Shown piece by piece: positions 51,897-60,551 of a stretch of 64,000 nucleotides of DNA. Under the pieces are notes generated by a model, which saw nothing but the letters and a program-made list of their open reading frames with translations, made no database searches and was not told the origin of the DNA. Where the stretch lies: the NCBI GenBank assembly GCA_910589035.1, contig CAJUSI010000079.1, positions 85,499-149,498 of the forward strand, written 5' to 3'. Each line of letters begins with the position of its first letter. Positions within the stretch are counted from its first letter, which is position 1. This DNA is from an uncultured Acetatifactor sp. GTDB taxonomy: Bacteria > Bacillota > Clostridia > Lachnospirales > Lachnospiraceae. A program made the translations under genes and the position numbers.

Positions 51897-53324
51897 ATGG
51901 CACTGAGCAAGAAGCCCACCACGGGCATGAGGGATATTCTGCCGGAGGAAATGCAGATCCGGGATTATGTGAGCGGCGTGATCAGGGACACCTATAAGAG
52001 ATATGGGTTTACGCCTATAGAGACTCCCTGTGTGGAGAATATCGCAAACCTGACCAACAAGCAGGGGGGCGACAATGAAAAGCTGATTTTTAAGATATTG
52101 AAGCGGGGCGAGAAGCTGAAGATAGCGGAGGCGCTCACGGAGGAGGAAGTGGTGGACGGAGGACTGCGCTACGACCTCACCGTTCCCCTGGTGCGGTATT
52201 ATTCCAACAATGCAGCCCAGCTCCCGGCTCCCTTCAAGGCCCTGCAGATGGGCAGCGTGTGGCGGGCGGACAGGCCCCAGAAGGGGCGCTACCGCCAGTT
52301 TACCCAGTGCGATATCGACATTTTCGGGGAGGCCTCCAATCTGGCGGAGATCGAGCTGATACTGGCTACCACCACCACTCTGGGGAGGCTGGGCTTTCAG
52401 GGCTTTGAGATCCGCATCAACGACAGGCAGCTCTTAAAGGCCATGGCCATGGGCAGCGGCTTTGCGGAGGAGGACTGTGACGGCGTGTTTATCACCCTCG
52501 ACAAGATGGACAAGATCGGCATGGACGGGGTGAGGGCGGAGCTTCTGGAGAATGGCTTTGCGGAGGAAGCGGTTGACAGATATCTGGAGCTGTACAGGGG
52601 GCTGGAAGAGGCGGAAAACGGTCTGCAATATATAGCGGAAAAGCTGGAGGAAGGCCAGGCTCAGGCGGCTTCTGCAGGGAAGTCGGAGAAGAGCCGGTCC
52701 CAGGAGGCTTCTGCAGGGAATGCGGAGAAGCCGGAGGAGAGCCAGTCTCAGGTGGTTTCTGCAAAGAAGGCACAGGATAGATCCGGGGCTGTTGCAGGGG
52801 AGTCGGAGGAGAACCGGTTCCAGGCTGTCGCTGCGGCGGAGGGCCTGCGTGAGATTATCGACAGTGTCAACGCGGCGAAGACGGCGGATTTCCGGATGGT
52901 GTTCGACCCTACGCTGGTGCGGGGGATGTCTTATTACACGGGGACCATCTTTGAGATAGCCATACCGGGGCTGGGAATCAGCTGCGGCGGAGGCGGCAGG
53001 TACGATAAAATGGTGGGGAAATTCACCGGCAAGGACGTGCCGGCCTGCGGCTTTTCCATCGGATTTGAACGGATTATCCTGCTTTTGACGGAGAGCGGAT
53101 TCAAGGTGCCGGATGCACCGAAGAAGACGGCATACCTGGTGGAGAAGGGCGTGGAGGGCCGGGCCATGACAGACGTGATTTCCAAAGCCCAGGCGGCCAG
53201 GGAAGCCGGGGAGCAGGTGCTGGTAGTGCGCATGAACAAGAATAAGAAGTTCCAGAAGGAGCAGCTGGCGGCGGAAGGGTACGAGGAATTCGTGGATTTC
53301 TACCGGGAGGCTCTGAAAAACTGA
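51897..53324 (+). CDS. hisS: Histidyl-tRNA synthetase with internal low-complexity insert
   Basis: Charges tRNA-His. 475 residues; class II core with motif 2 around GSVWRADRPQKGRYRQFTQ, the histidine-specific LVRGMSYYTGTIFE and ISCGGGGRYD, motif 3 GFSIGFERI, and the C-terminal anticodon-binding domain. GGAGAAAAAATC precedes the ATG. Between the insertion domain and LREIIDSV, residues about 256-312 are a degenerate Ser/Ala/Glu/Lys/Gln repeat absent from normal HisRS of about 415-425 residues. As it is essential, the insert must be tolerated. aspS follows after one tiny gene. Confidence 0.95.
   Translation: MALSKKPTTGMRDILPEEMQIRDYVSGVIRDTYKRYGFTPIETPCVENIANLTNKQGGDNEKLIFKILKRGEKLKIAEALTEEEVVDGGLRYDLTVPLVRYYSNNAAQLPAPFKALQMGSVWRADRPQKGRYRQFTQCDIDIFGEASNLAEIELILATTTTLGRLGFQGFEIRINDRQLLKAMAMGSGFAEEDCDGVFITLDKMDKIGMDGVRAELLENGFAEEAVDRYLELYRGLEEAENGLQYIAEKLEEGQAQAASAGKSEKSRSQEASAGNAEKPEESQSQVVSAKKAQDRSGAVAGESEENRFQAVAAAEGLREIIDSVNAAKTADFRMVFDPTLVRGMSYYTGTIFEIAIPGLGISCGGGGRYDKMVGKFTGKDVPACGFSIGFERIILLLTESGFKVPDAPKKTAYLVEKGVEGRAMTDVISKAQAAREAGEQVLVVRMNKNKKFQKEQLAAEGYEEFVDFYREALKN
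52662..52835 (+). repeat. Degenerate in-frame tandem repeat inside hisS
   Basis: Three to four units of about 39-48 bases, each starting with CAG and containing a TCTGCAGGG-like core; they encode variants of QAASAGKSEKSRS. Purine-rich on the coding strand. Confidence 0.75.
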
Positions 53325-53411
53325 CGGAAGCAGCCGATTATACTCGTGGGCGCGTACATTTGCCGCCTTTTGTACTGTATTACAGATGCGCTCACTTGTT
53401 ATACATTTTGT

Positions 53412-53441
53412 TTGGCAAATGTTTTGGAGCAAAAGTATAAA
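53412..53441 (+). promoter_or_regulatory. Candidate promoter for the 65-residue gene
   Basis: TTGGCA (53412-53417), 18-base spacer, TATAAA (53436-53441), 34 bases before the start codon. Confidence 0.5.
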
Positions 53442-53475
53442 TTCTGGCAGGTAAATTTGAAAAGGAGAGTATGCT

Positions 53476-53673
53476 ATGGAAGAACTGAGGGATATTATGG
53501 AGAAATTTGCCGGGTCCGGCTGGGACCTGATAGCTGTCCCCGCGCGGCAGTGGCTGGAGGGGAAGTCCGACAGGGATGCTCTGGTGTCGGCAATCGGGCA
53601 GGCTGATAAAGAATGCGGAAGCTGCGGGTGCGAATTGGATCCGCTGTATAAAAGAGCATTGGAGCTTCTTTGA
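53476..53673 (+). CDS. Small conserved-looking acidic protein, unknown function
   Basis: 65 residues starting MEELRDIMEKFAGSGWDLI, with AAAGGAGAG upstream and its own candidate promoter. CGSCGC near residues 47-52 gives three Cys in six residues, possibly a metal or redox site. No domain recognised. Lies between hisS and aspS, 152 bases after the former and 210 before the latter. Confidence 0.65.
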   Translation: MEELRDIMEKFAGSGWDLIAVPARQWLEGKSDRDALVSAIGQADKECGSCGCELDPLYKRALELL

Positions 53674-53883
53674 AAAAAGAAAATGACTATATATCAGGCT
53701 CCGCTGAATGCCTTTACGCTGTGACGGTAAATATCCTGGCAATATTTTACTGCACGGATGCATTACCATAACGCAATCCGGACGGAGCCGGCTGAGCCTT
53801 GTGTATAATCATTTAAACGAAGTAAAAAAGGATAAAAATAAGAAGGTCCCGCGTGAAAAAGGGGCAGGAATCGAGGAAAGCAA

Positions 53884-55665
53884 ATGGCAGAATCAATGAA
53901 GGGACTCAAGAGGACAAATCGCTGCGGAGAGCTCTCTGCGGCCAATATCGGGGAGCAGGTCACAGTCATGGGCTGGGTGCAGAAGCAGCGCAACAAGGGC
54001 GGCATCATTTTCGTGGATCTGCGGGACCGGGCAGGTATCCTGCAGGTGATTTTTGAGGAGGCGGACTGCGGAGCGGAGAGCTTTGCCAAGGCGGAGAAGC
54101 TGCGCAGCGAGTTTGTGGTGGCCGTAGCGGGCAGGGTGGAGAAGCGCGCCGGCGCGGTGAATGAGAATCTGTCCACCGGGGAGATCGAGGTGCGGGCGAA
54201 GGAGGTGCGCATCCTGTCGGAGGCGGAGACGCCCCCCTTCCCCATTGAGGAGAATTCACGGACAAAGGAAGAACTTCGTTTGAAATATCGTTATCTGGAC
54301 CTGCGCAGGCCCGATCTGCAGCGGAATCTGATACTTCGGAGCAACATGACGGCGGCGGTGCACGCCTTCCTGAAGGAGGAGGGCTTCCTGGAGGTGGAGA
54401 CGCCCATTTTGAACAAATCCACCCCGGAGGGGGCCAGGGATTATCTGGTGCCCAGCCGTATCCATAAGGGGTGTTTTTACGCGCTGCCCCAGTCCCCCCA
54501 GATTTTCAAGCAGCTCCTGATGTGTTCCGGATATGATAGGTATTTTCAGATTGCAAGGTGCTTCCGGGACGAGGATCTGAGGGCGGACAGGCAGCCCGAG
54601 TTTACCCAGATCGACCTGGAGATGTCCTTCGTGGATCAGGAGGATGTGATGGATGTCACCGAGCGGATGGTGGCCAGGGTTTGTAAGGAGGCCGTGGGGC
54701 TGGAGGTGGCCCTTCCCATCAAGAGGATGACCTGGGACGAGGCCATGAACCGTTTCGGCTCCGACAAGCCGGATACGCGCTTCGGTATGGAGCTTAAGGA
54801 CGTGTCGGAGACGGTGGCGGGATGCGGCTTCGGCGTGTTCACTTCCGCGCTGGAGGCGGGCGGAAGCGTCCGGGGCATCAATGTGAAGGGGCAGGCGGAG
54901 ATGCCCAGGAAGAAGATCGACGCTCTGGTGGAGTTCGCGAAGGGCTACGGCGTGAAGGGGCTGGCATATCTGGCGGTGCTTCCTGACGGCAGTTTCAAGT
55001 CTTCTTTTGCAAAGTTTATGACGGAAGAGGAGTTGAAAAAGCTGGTGAAGGCCATGGCCGGGGAGCCGGGGGATCTGCTTCTCTTTGCGGCGGATAAATT
55101 GAAGCTGGTGTGGTCCGTGCTGGGGGCGCTGCGGGTAGAGCTGGCGAAGCAGCTGGGCCTTCTGGACGGGAATCAGTACAATTTTCTCTGGGTGACGGAG
55201 TTTCCTCAGTTCGAGTGGAGCGACGAGGAGGAGCGGTATGTGGCCATGCACCATCCCTTCACCATGCCCATGGAGGAGGATCTGGAGTTCCTTCAGTCGG
55301 ATCCCGGCCGGGTGCGGGCGAAGGCTTACGATATCGTGGTCAACGGCATGGAGCTGGGCGGAGGCAGCGTGAGAATCTTCCAGAGCGACGTGCAGGAGAG
55401 AATGTTTGAGGCTCTTGGATTTACGAAGGAAAAGGCTCATGACCAGTTCGGGTTCCTGATGGACGCCTTTACCTACGGGGTTCCGCCTCACGCGGGGCTT
55501 GCCATCGGCCTGGAGCGCTTCGTCATGCAGCTGGCGAAGACAGACAATATCCGGGACGTGATCGCCTTCCCCAAGGTGAAGGATGCTTCCTGCCTGATGT
55601 CCGAGGCGCCGGGAACGGTGGATCCGAAGCAGCTGGAGGAGCTGTGTCTGGGCATTACGGAGTGA
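53884..55665 (+). CDS. aspS: Aspartyl-tRNA synthetase (bacterial type)
   Basis: 593 residues, normal length. OB-fold anticodon domain (VTVMGWVQKQRNKGGIIFVDLRD near 28-50), class II motif 2 around FRDEDLRADRQPEFTQID, a GAD insertion domain (about 290-420), and motif 3 in AGLAIGLERFVM. GAGGAAAGCAA precedes the ATG. No insert, in contrast to the neighbouring hisS. The hisS-aspS order is a clostridial norm. Confidence 0.96.
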   Translation: MAESMKGLKRTNRCGELSAANIGEQVTVMGWVQKQRNKGGIIFVDLRDRAGILQVIFEEADCGAESFAKAEKLRSEFVVAVAGRVEKRAGAVNENLSTGEIEVRAKEVRILSEAETPPFPIEENSRTKEELRLKYRYLDLRRPDLQRNLILRSNMTAAVHAFLKEEGFLEVETPILNKSTPEGARDYLVPSRIHKGCFYALPQSPQIFKQLLMCSGYDRYFQIARCFRDEDLRADRQPEFTQIDLEMSFVDQEDVMDVTERMVARVCKEAVGLEVALPIKRMTWDEAMNRFGSDKPDTRFGMELKDVSETVAGCGFGVFTSALEAGGSVRGINVKGQAEMPRKKIDALVEFAKGYGVKGLAYLAVLPDGSFKSSFAKFMTEEELKKLVKAMAGEPGDLLLFAADKLKLVWSVLGALRVELAKQLGLLDGNQYNFLWVTEFPQFEWSDEEERYVAMHHPFTMPMEEDLEFLQSDPGRVRAKAYDIVVNGMELGGGSVRIFQSDVQERMFEALGFTKEKAHDQFGFLMDAFTYGVPPHAGLAIGLERFVMQLAKTDNIRDVIAFPKVKDASCLMSEAPGTVDPKQLEELCLGITE

Positions 55666-55699
55666 TTGGAGGCCTGCTGAGGCGGGCGGTGGGATAGAG

Positions 55700-56926
55700 A
55701 TGTATCTGGCAAAATACCTGCTTTCGATAGAAGAATTTATGGAGAAGGAAAAAGGAGAGGCCCTCATGGAGAGGGCCTTTCTGTGCGTGGACGAAACGCG
55801 GCGCAGGAGGGCGGAGGGCATGCGGCCGGGGCACGCCAGGGCGGCCAGCCTGGGGGCGGGGCTCCTGCTGCAGCTGGCGGTGCGGGAGGCTTGTGCTTTT
55901 GAAGAAAGCGGCGATAGAAGGCCGGAGAACCGTAATATGGACAGCAGCATGAACGGCAGTGCAAATGCGGATCGCTGCGGCGATATGCGCGGCAGTGCGG
56001 ACGACGATATGCGCGGCGTGAGCAGGGGAATGAATGGCAGTGAGGGTGCAGAGAATTGCAGGGGCATAAACGGTAGTGCGGACGGAACCAGGCAAAACAA
56101 TAGGTGCAGCAGGAACGGCACTATGGCAGAGCAGAAGGCGGCTGATGCCATGAAAAAGAAGACTTGCATGCCAGACAGGAATGCAGTTAGCCGGGAGGAT
56201 GCATGGGTTGAACACAGGAAAGAAGGGTACATGGCGGACGTGTCCTGGGAAAGTGGGAAAGAAGCGAAAAAAGATACTACAGAATTATTTGCTGAAGGCA
56301 CGGGGAGGCAGGACATATGTACGGAGCGCGAAATGAGAAGCGGCAGGAAACCGGGAAAGGATATCTCTAATATAAAACGATATTCCGTCAATAAATTATT
56401 AGAAATACTGTATGACAGTCCGCCTGTACCCCTGTCCTATGTCTATAAGCAGCAGGGCAAGCCTTATTTCACGGATCTGCCCTTTTATTTTAATCTGTCT
56501 CATTCCGGCGGCTATGTGCTCTGCGTTCTGTCCACGGAGGAAATCGGGGCGGACATCCAGCGGCAGGAGGGAAAGGATGTGAAAAAGCTTGCCGGGAAGT
56601 TCTATTCTCCGGATGAGGCGGCGGCCATAGAGCGGGCAGGAGAAGCGGGAGGGGCAGGAGAGAAGCTTTTCTACAGGCTGTGGGCAAGGAAGGAGGCTTA
56701 CGGGAAATTGACAGGCCGGGGCGTTGCGGCGGTGCTGAAAGAAGACTTACTGCCTTCCCGAGACGCGGTTCTGCCAGAGAGAGCGGGGACATCTTCCCGG
56801 GCCGAACCCTTCTGCGATGGAAGAGCGATACTGCCCGGGATGACAGATCTGCCGGACGGCAGTCATCTCATCTGGGAGGAATGCGATATGGAGGACTACA
56901 GCATCGCCATTTGCCGGTACGGCTGA
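55700..56926 (+). CDS. 4'-phosphopantetheinyl transferase (Sfp type) with a very large insert
   Basis: Transfers phosphopantetheine from CoA to carrier proteins. Signatures: KQQGKPYF, FNLSHSGGYVLC, EEIGADIQ (Mg-binding Asp), and FYRLWARKEAYGKLTG with the catalytic Glu/Lys. Sfp proteins are about 200-240 residues; this is 408. Residues about 70-225 are a hydrophilic Asn/Gly/Ser/Arg/Asp-rich stretch with MNGSA-like and DMRGSAD-like repeats, placed between the N-terminal helix and the ISNIKRYSVNKLLE segment; a second short insert follows LLPSRDAV. Starts 34 bases after aspS. Confidence 0.85.
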   Translation: MYLAKYLLSIEEFMEKEKGEALMERAFLCVDETRRRRAEGMRPGHARAASLGAGLLLQLAVREACAFEESGDRRPENRNMDSSMNGSANADRCGDMRGSADDDMRGVSRGMNGSEGAENCRGINGSADGTRQNNRCSRNGTMAEQKAADAMKKKTCMPDRNAVSREDAWVEHRKEGYMADVSWESGKEAKKDTTELFAEGTGRQDICTEREMRSGRKPGKDISNIKRYSVNKLLEILYDSPPVPLSYVYKQQGKPYFTDLPFYFNLSHSGGYVLCVLSTEEIGADIQRQEGKDVKKLAGKFYSPDEAAAIERAGEAGGAGEKLFYRLWARKEAYGKLTGRGVAAVLKEDLLPSRDAVLPERAGTSSRAEPFCDGRAILPGMTDLPDGSHLIWEECDMEDYSIAICRYG

Positions 56927-56934
56927 GGCGAATA

Positions 56935-57372
56935 TTATTTCTCATAATCCGCCAGAAAGGGATCGCCGATGTCCAGCCGGACAGGAGGCCTGGAAGTGCT
57001 GGCAGGGGCGGCGGAATCTACAGGAGAGGCAGCTTCTGAGGGAGCATGGGAAGAGCCTGTCGGCGCTGCCGGAGCAGAGCAATTTGCAGAAGAAGCTTTA
57101 CCCGGTGCTGTCGGAGCGCAGACCACCGGAGCGGAAGAATTTCTGGCTGGTGCTGTCGGAGCCTTTGCCGCGGAACCGGAGGGGTTCTGGCCGCAGGGAC
57201 AGGCCGGAGGCGTACAGAACTGCCGGCCAAACTGCAGATTGGCCTGAATCAGGTTGTACTGCATCAGGATTTTCAGAGTCTGGGAGAGGCATTCCGGCGT
57301 GTTGCAGTTCACCTCGCAGATGTCCTTGAGGGAGTGAGAGAGATTCAGAATATCCAATGATGTAATGGTCAT
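56935..57372 (-). CDS. Unknown protein with Ala/Pro/Ser-rich insert
   Basis: 145 residues. ATG preceded by GGAGGGCTGTC. The N-terminus (MTITSLDILNLSHSLKDICE...LQFGRQFCTPP) and the C-terminus (RLDIGDPFLADYEK) look like conserved ends; residues about 60-128 between them are low-complexity with APTAP-like and SSAP-like repeats. I do not recognise the family. It converges on the phosphopantetheinyl transferase with eight bases between stops. A TATAAT on the minus strand (57404-57409) may be its minus-10. Confidence 0.65.
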   Translation of the reverse strand: MTITSLDILNLSHSLKDICEVNCNTPECLSQTLKILMQYNLIQANLQFGRQFCTPPACPCGQNPSGSAAKAPTAPARNSSAPVVCAPTAPGKASSANCSAPAAPTGSSHAPSEAASPVDSAAPASTSRPPVRLDIGDPFLADYEK

Positions 57373-57462
57373 GACAGCCCTCCGGCGGGGAGTCTTTCCC
57401 TTTATTATATTCCGGGGAAGCCGGAAGGGTTACTCAAAAGTACCCGCCTGTATTCTGACGGC

Positions 57463-57491
57463 TTGCTTTTGTCCCTCTTTTCGGATATAAT
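57463..57491 (+). promoter_or_regulatory. Sigma-A promoter for the CmpB-like gene and ABC exporter pair
   Basis: TTGCTT (57463-57468), 17-base spacer, TATAAT (57486-57491), 31 bases before the start codon. Confidence 0.65.
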
Positions 57492-57522
57492 ACAGAAAAG
57501 CAGGACAAAAGGAGGCGGCCAT

Positions 57523-58269
57523 ATGAATTTGTTTTTGAAGCTTGCTTTTTTATTTTTCATCGGCTCCGTATCCGGATGGGTATTAGAGCTCTTTTTCAGG
57601 CGGTTTTTCTCGTCCGCCAATCCGGAGAGGAAGTGGATCAATCCGGGATTCTGCACCGGGCCTTATCTGCCCTTGTATGGATCCGGTCTCTGCATTCTCT
57701 ATCTGATCGCGCTGCTGGAGGACAGGCATATTATTCAGGATCCCCTGTGGAATAAGGTGTTCCTGTTTGTCTGGATGGCGGTCTGCATGACGGCCATCGA
57801 ATATATTGCCGGTATCGTGAGCCTGAAGTACAGCAATGTGCGTCTGTGGGACTATACGAATCAGTGGGGCAATATTCAGGGGGTTATCTGCCCCAAATTT
57901 TCCGCAATCTGGGCCGCCATTGGGGCCGCCTATTATTTCCTGATTCATCCGTATATCCTTGAGGCAATCGAATGGCTGACCTGCAATCTGGCCTTTTCCT
58001 TTGTCATCGGGCTGTTTTTCGGCTTTTTTACTGTGGACGTGGTGCAGTCTGCGCAGATTATTGCCAGGCTGAAGAATTATGCGGAGGAGAACAGAGTCAT
58101 TGTCCGGTATGAGGCGGTGAAGGCGGAGATCCGGAGACATAATGAGGCCGCAAAGCAGAAATATCACTTTTTCCGTCCGTTCCATACACAGCTGCCTTTG
58201 GCGGAGCATTTAAAGGAGCTGAAGGTATCCTTTGAACAGAGAAAAAAGAGCAGAAGTGAAATAATATAG
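57523..58269 (+). CDS. Putative ABC-transporter type IV membrane protein (CmpB-like, PF06541)
   Basis: 248 residues, five or six membrane segments (FLKLAFLFFIGSVSGWVLEL at the start) with the family words NPGFCTGPYLPLYGSG and LWDYTNQWGNIQGVICPKF; the C-terminal 60 residues are a charged cytoplasmic helix. Members are common in clostridia and uncharacterised. AAAAGGAGGCGGCC precedes the ATG. Probably first gene of an operon with the two ABC genes, which begin 14 bases later. Confidence 0.85.
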   Translation: MNLFLKLAFLFFIGSVSGWVLELFFRRFFSSANPERKWINPGFCTGPYLPLYGSGLCILYLIALLEDRHIIQDPLWNKVFLFVWMAVCMTAIEYIAGIVSLKYSNVRLWDYTNQWGNIQGVICPKFSAIWAAIGAAYYFLIHPYILEAIEWLTCNLAFSFVIGLFFGFFTVDVVQSAQIIARLKNYAEENRVIVRYEAVKAEIRRHNEAAKQKYHFFRPFHTQLPLAEHLKELKVSFEQRKKSRSEII

Positions 58270-58283
58270 CATGGAGGCTGAAG

Positions 58284-60551
58284 ATGAAGAAGTTAATGAA
58301 GTATTTAAGGGACTACAAAAAGGAATCCGTCCTTGCGCCGCTGTTTAAGCTGTTGGAGGCTTTCTTCGAGCTGCTGGTGCCCCTGGTGATGGCGAGTATC
58401 ATCGACAGGGGAATCAATGCAAACGGCGCGGGGGGACCTGACACGGGTCATATCTGGAGGATGGGGCTGTGCCTGCTGGCGCTTGCCCTGGTGGGTCTGG
58501 TGTCCTCCATCACGGCGCAGTTTTTTGCGGCCAAGGCGGCGGTGGGATTTTCCACCGGGCTGCGTCAGGCGCTTTTCGACCATATTCAGGGGCTGAATTT
58601 CACCAATGTGGACAGGGCCGGGACCTCCACCATGATCACCCGCATGACCAGCGATGTGAATCAGATCCAGTCCGGGGTGAACCTGGTGCTGCGCCTGTTC
58701 CTGCGCTCTCCCATTATCGTGTTCGGCGCCATGATCATGGCCTTTACCATCGATGTGAAAAGCGCGCTGGTATTTGTGGTGGCAATTCCCCTTCTGGCCG
58801 TGGTGGTGTTCGGCATTATGGTGTGGACCATGCCCCTGTACAAGAAGGTGCAGGCGAATCTGGACAGGGTGCTGGGAATAACAAGGGAGAATCTCACAGG
58901 CGTCCGGGTCATCCGGGCCTTCCATCAGGAGGCTGAGGAGGAAGAGCGGTTCAGGGGGCATACGAAGGCTCTGGCGGACAGCCAGATCTTTGTGGGCAAG
59001 ATCAGCGCGGTGATGAATCCGGTGACCTATGTGATCGTAAACGGCGCTATCATCGTATTGATTTACATCGGCGCCATCCAGGTGAACGTGGGGAATTTAA
59101 GCCAGGGCGAGGTGATCGCCATCATCAATTATATGTCCCAGATACTGGTGGAGCTGGTGAAGCTGGCGAATCTGATTATCACGGTGACCAAAGCCCTTGC
59201 CTGCGCGGACCGGGTGGCTGGCGTGTTCGAGATAGAGAATGAGGGCTGGCTTCTGGCGGCGAAGAATGCGGGTGGCAGAGCGGAGAGCTCAGCAGGGAGC
59301 ATGGCGGCAGGCATGGCAGGAAGTGCGGCGGAGAGAATGTCAGCAGGCACGGCAGGAAATGTTGCGGAGAATGCGGCAGGAACGCCCTTCCTGGAATTTG
59401 ACCATGTGTCCTTAACCTATGCGGGAGCCGGTGCGGAAACCCTCCATGATATTCATTTTAAGGTAGAGAAGGGGGAGACCGTGGGCGTTATCGGCGGTAC
59501 CGGTTCCGGCAAATCCTCCCTGGTGAATCTGATACCCGGTTTCTATCCGGTGACGGAGGGGGCCTTGCGCCTGAATGGGCAGGACGTGCGGACCATACCG
59601 GAGGAGGGGCTGCGGAGCCTGGTGGGCGTAGTGCCTCAGAAGGCAGTGCTGTTCAAGGGGACCATCCGCAGCAATCTCCAGTGGGGCAAACCCGACGCCA
59701 CCGAGGAAGAGATATGGCAGGCAATCGATACGGCCCAGGCCAGAGAGGTGGTTGAGGGAAAGGAAGGCGGACTGGATGCGGAAATCGCCCAGAACGGCAA
59801 GAACCTGTCCGGCGGCCAGAGGCAGAGGCTGACCATTGCCAGAGCCCTGGTGCGCAGTCCTCAGATATTGATACTGGACGACAGCGCCTCTGCTCTGGAC
59901 TACGCCACGGACGCAAGGCTTCGGACGGCCCTGCAAAAGCTGGAGGGTGGAGTCACCACCTTCATTGTCTCCCAGAGGGCTTCCTCCATCCGGCATGCAG
60001 ACAAAATCGTGGTGCTGGACGACGGGGAGGCTGCCGGCATCGGAACTCATGAAGAGCTGATGGAAAGCTGTGAGGTATACAGGGAGATATACTTCTCCCA
60101 ATATCCGGAGGAGCGTCCCGGACGGACAGGCGCAGGAGCTTCCGGGAAAGCCTCCGGAACAGCCGGAAACCATGCGGCAGTCTTCGGAGCCGGAACTTCT
60201 GCGAGAGTCCAGGCTTTCAACGGTGCCGGAAACCATGAGGCAGCCTCTGGCACCGGAGCTTTTGCAGAGACCCAGGCTTCCAACGGTGCCGGAAACCATG
60301 CGGAAGCCTCCGGAGCCGGAACTTCTGCGGGAGCCCAGGCTTCCAACGGTGCCGGAAACCATGAGGCAGCCTCTGGTACTGGAGCTTTTGCAGAGACCCA
60401 GGCTTCCGACGGAGACAGAAACCATGCGGAATCCTTTGGAACAGCCGGAAATATGGCGGAAGGAGAGAATATCTCGGCGGAAGGTCTGACAGAGAATATG
60501 CAGGATATTTCGAAAAAGGGAAAAGGGGGTGTGTCAAATGGCGGCAGATAA
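58284..60551 (+). CDS. ABC exporter half-transporter 1, with internal insert and repeat tail
   Basis: 755 residues; typical subunits are about 580. Membrane domain to about 310, nucleotide-binding domain with Walker A GGTGSGKSS, signature NLSGGQRQR, Walker B ILILDDSASALD. In this subunit the usual catalytic Glu after Walker B is Asp, and the switch His position reads Gln (IVSQRAS), so it is probably the degenerate ATPase of a heterodimer. An Ala/Gly/Met/Ser insert (about residues 325-368) separates the two domains, and a 120-residue Gly/Ala/Asn tail with 21-residue repeats follows the ATPase. GGAGGCTGAAG precedes the ATG. Confidence 0.9.
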   Translation: MKKLMKYLRDYKKESVLAPLFKLLEAFFELLVPLVMASIIDRGINANGAGGPDTGHIWRMGLCLLALALVGLVSSITAQFFAAKAAVGFSTGLRQALFDHIQGLNFTNVDRAGTSTMITRMTSDVNQIQSGVNLVLRLFLRSPIIVFGAMIMAFTIDVKSALVFVVAIPLLAVVVFGIMVWTMPLYKKVQANLDRVLGITRENLTGVRVIRAFHQEAEEEERFRGHTKALADSQIFVGKISAVMNPVTYVIVNGAIIVLIYIGAIQVNVGNLSQGEVIAIINYMSQILVELVKLANLIITVTKALACADRVAGVFEIENEGWLLAAKNAGGRAESSAGSMAAGMAGSAAERMSAGTAGNVAENAAGTPFLEFDHVSLTYAGAGAETLHDIHFKVEKGETVGVIGGTGSGKSSLVNLIPGFYPVTEGALRLNGQDVRTIPEEGLRSLVGVVPQKAVLFKGTIRSNLQWGKPDATEEEIWQAIDTAQAREVVEGKEGGLDAEIAQNGKNLSGGQRQRLTIARALVRSPQILILDDSASALDYATDARLRTALQKLEGGVTTFIVSQRASSIRHADKIVVLDDGEAAGIGTHEELMESCEVYREIYFSQYPEERPGRTGAGASGKASGTAGNHAAVFGAGTSARVQAFNGAGNHEAASGTGAFAETQASNGAGNHAEASGAGTSAGAQASNGAGNHEAASGTGAFAETQASDGDRNHAESFGTAGNMAEGENISAEGLTENMQDISKKGKGGVSNGGR
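60165..60455 (+). repeat. 63-bp tandem repeats (21 residues each) at the end of the ABC gene
   Basis: Units start at 60165, 60228, 60291 and 60354 with a partial fifth at 60417. Each begins GNH and ends near QASNGA. Units 2 and 4 are almost identical and units 1 and 3 resemble each other, so the array grew as a 126-bp dimer. Confidence 0.92.

Noticed and set aside
54256..56391. 711-codon minus-strand open frame across aspS and the phosphopantetheinyl transferase
   Set aside because: Antisense shadow of two well-supported genes caused by GC-rich third positions; composition is Leu/His/Pro/Arg-rich with no domain and no ribosome site.
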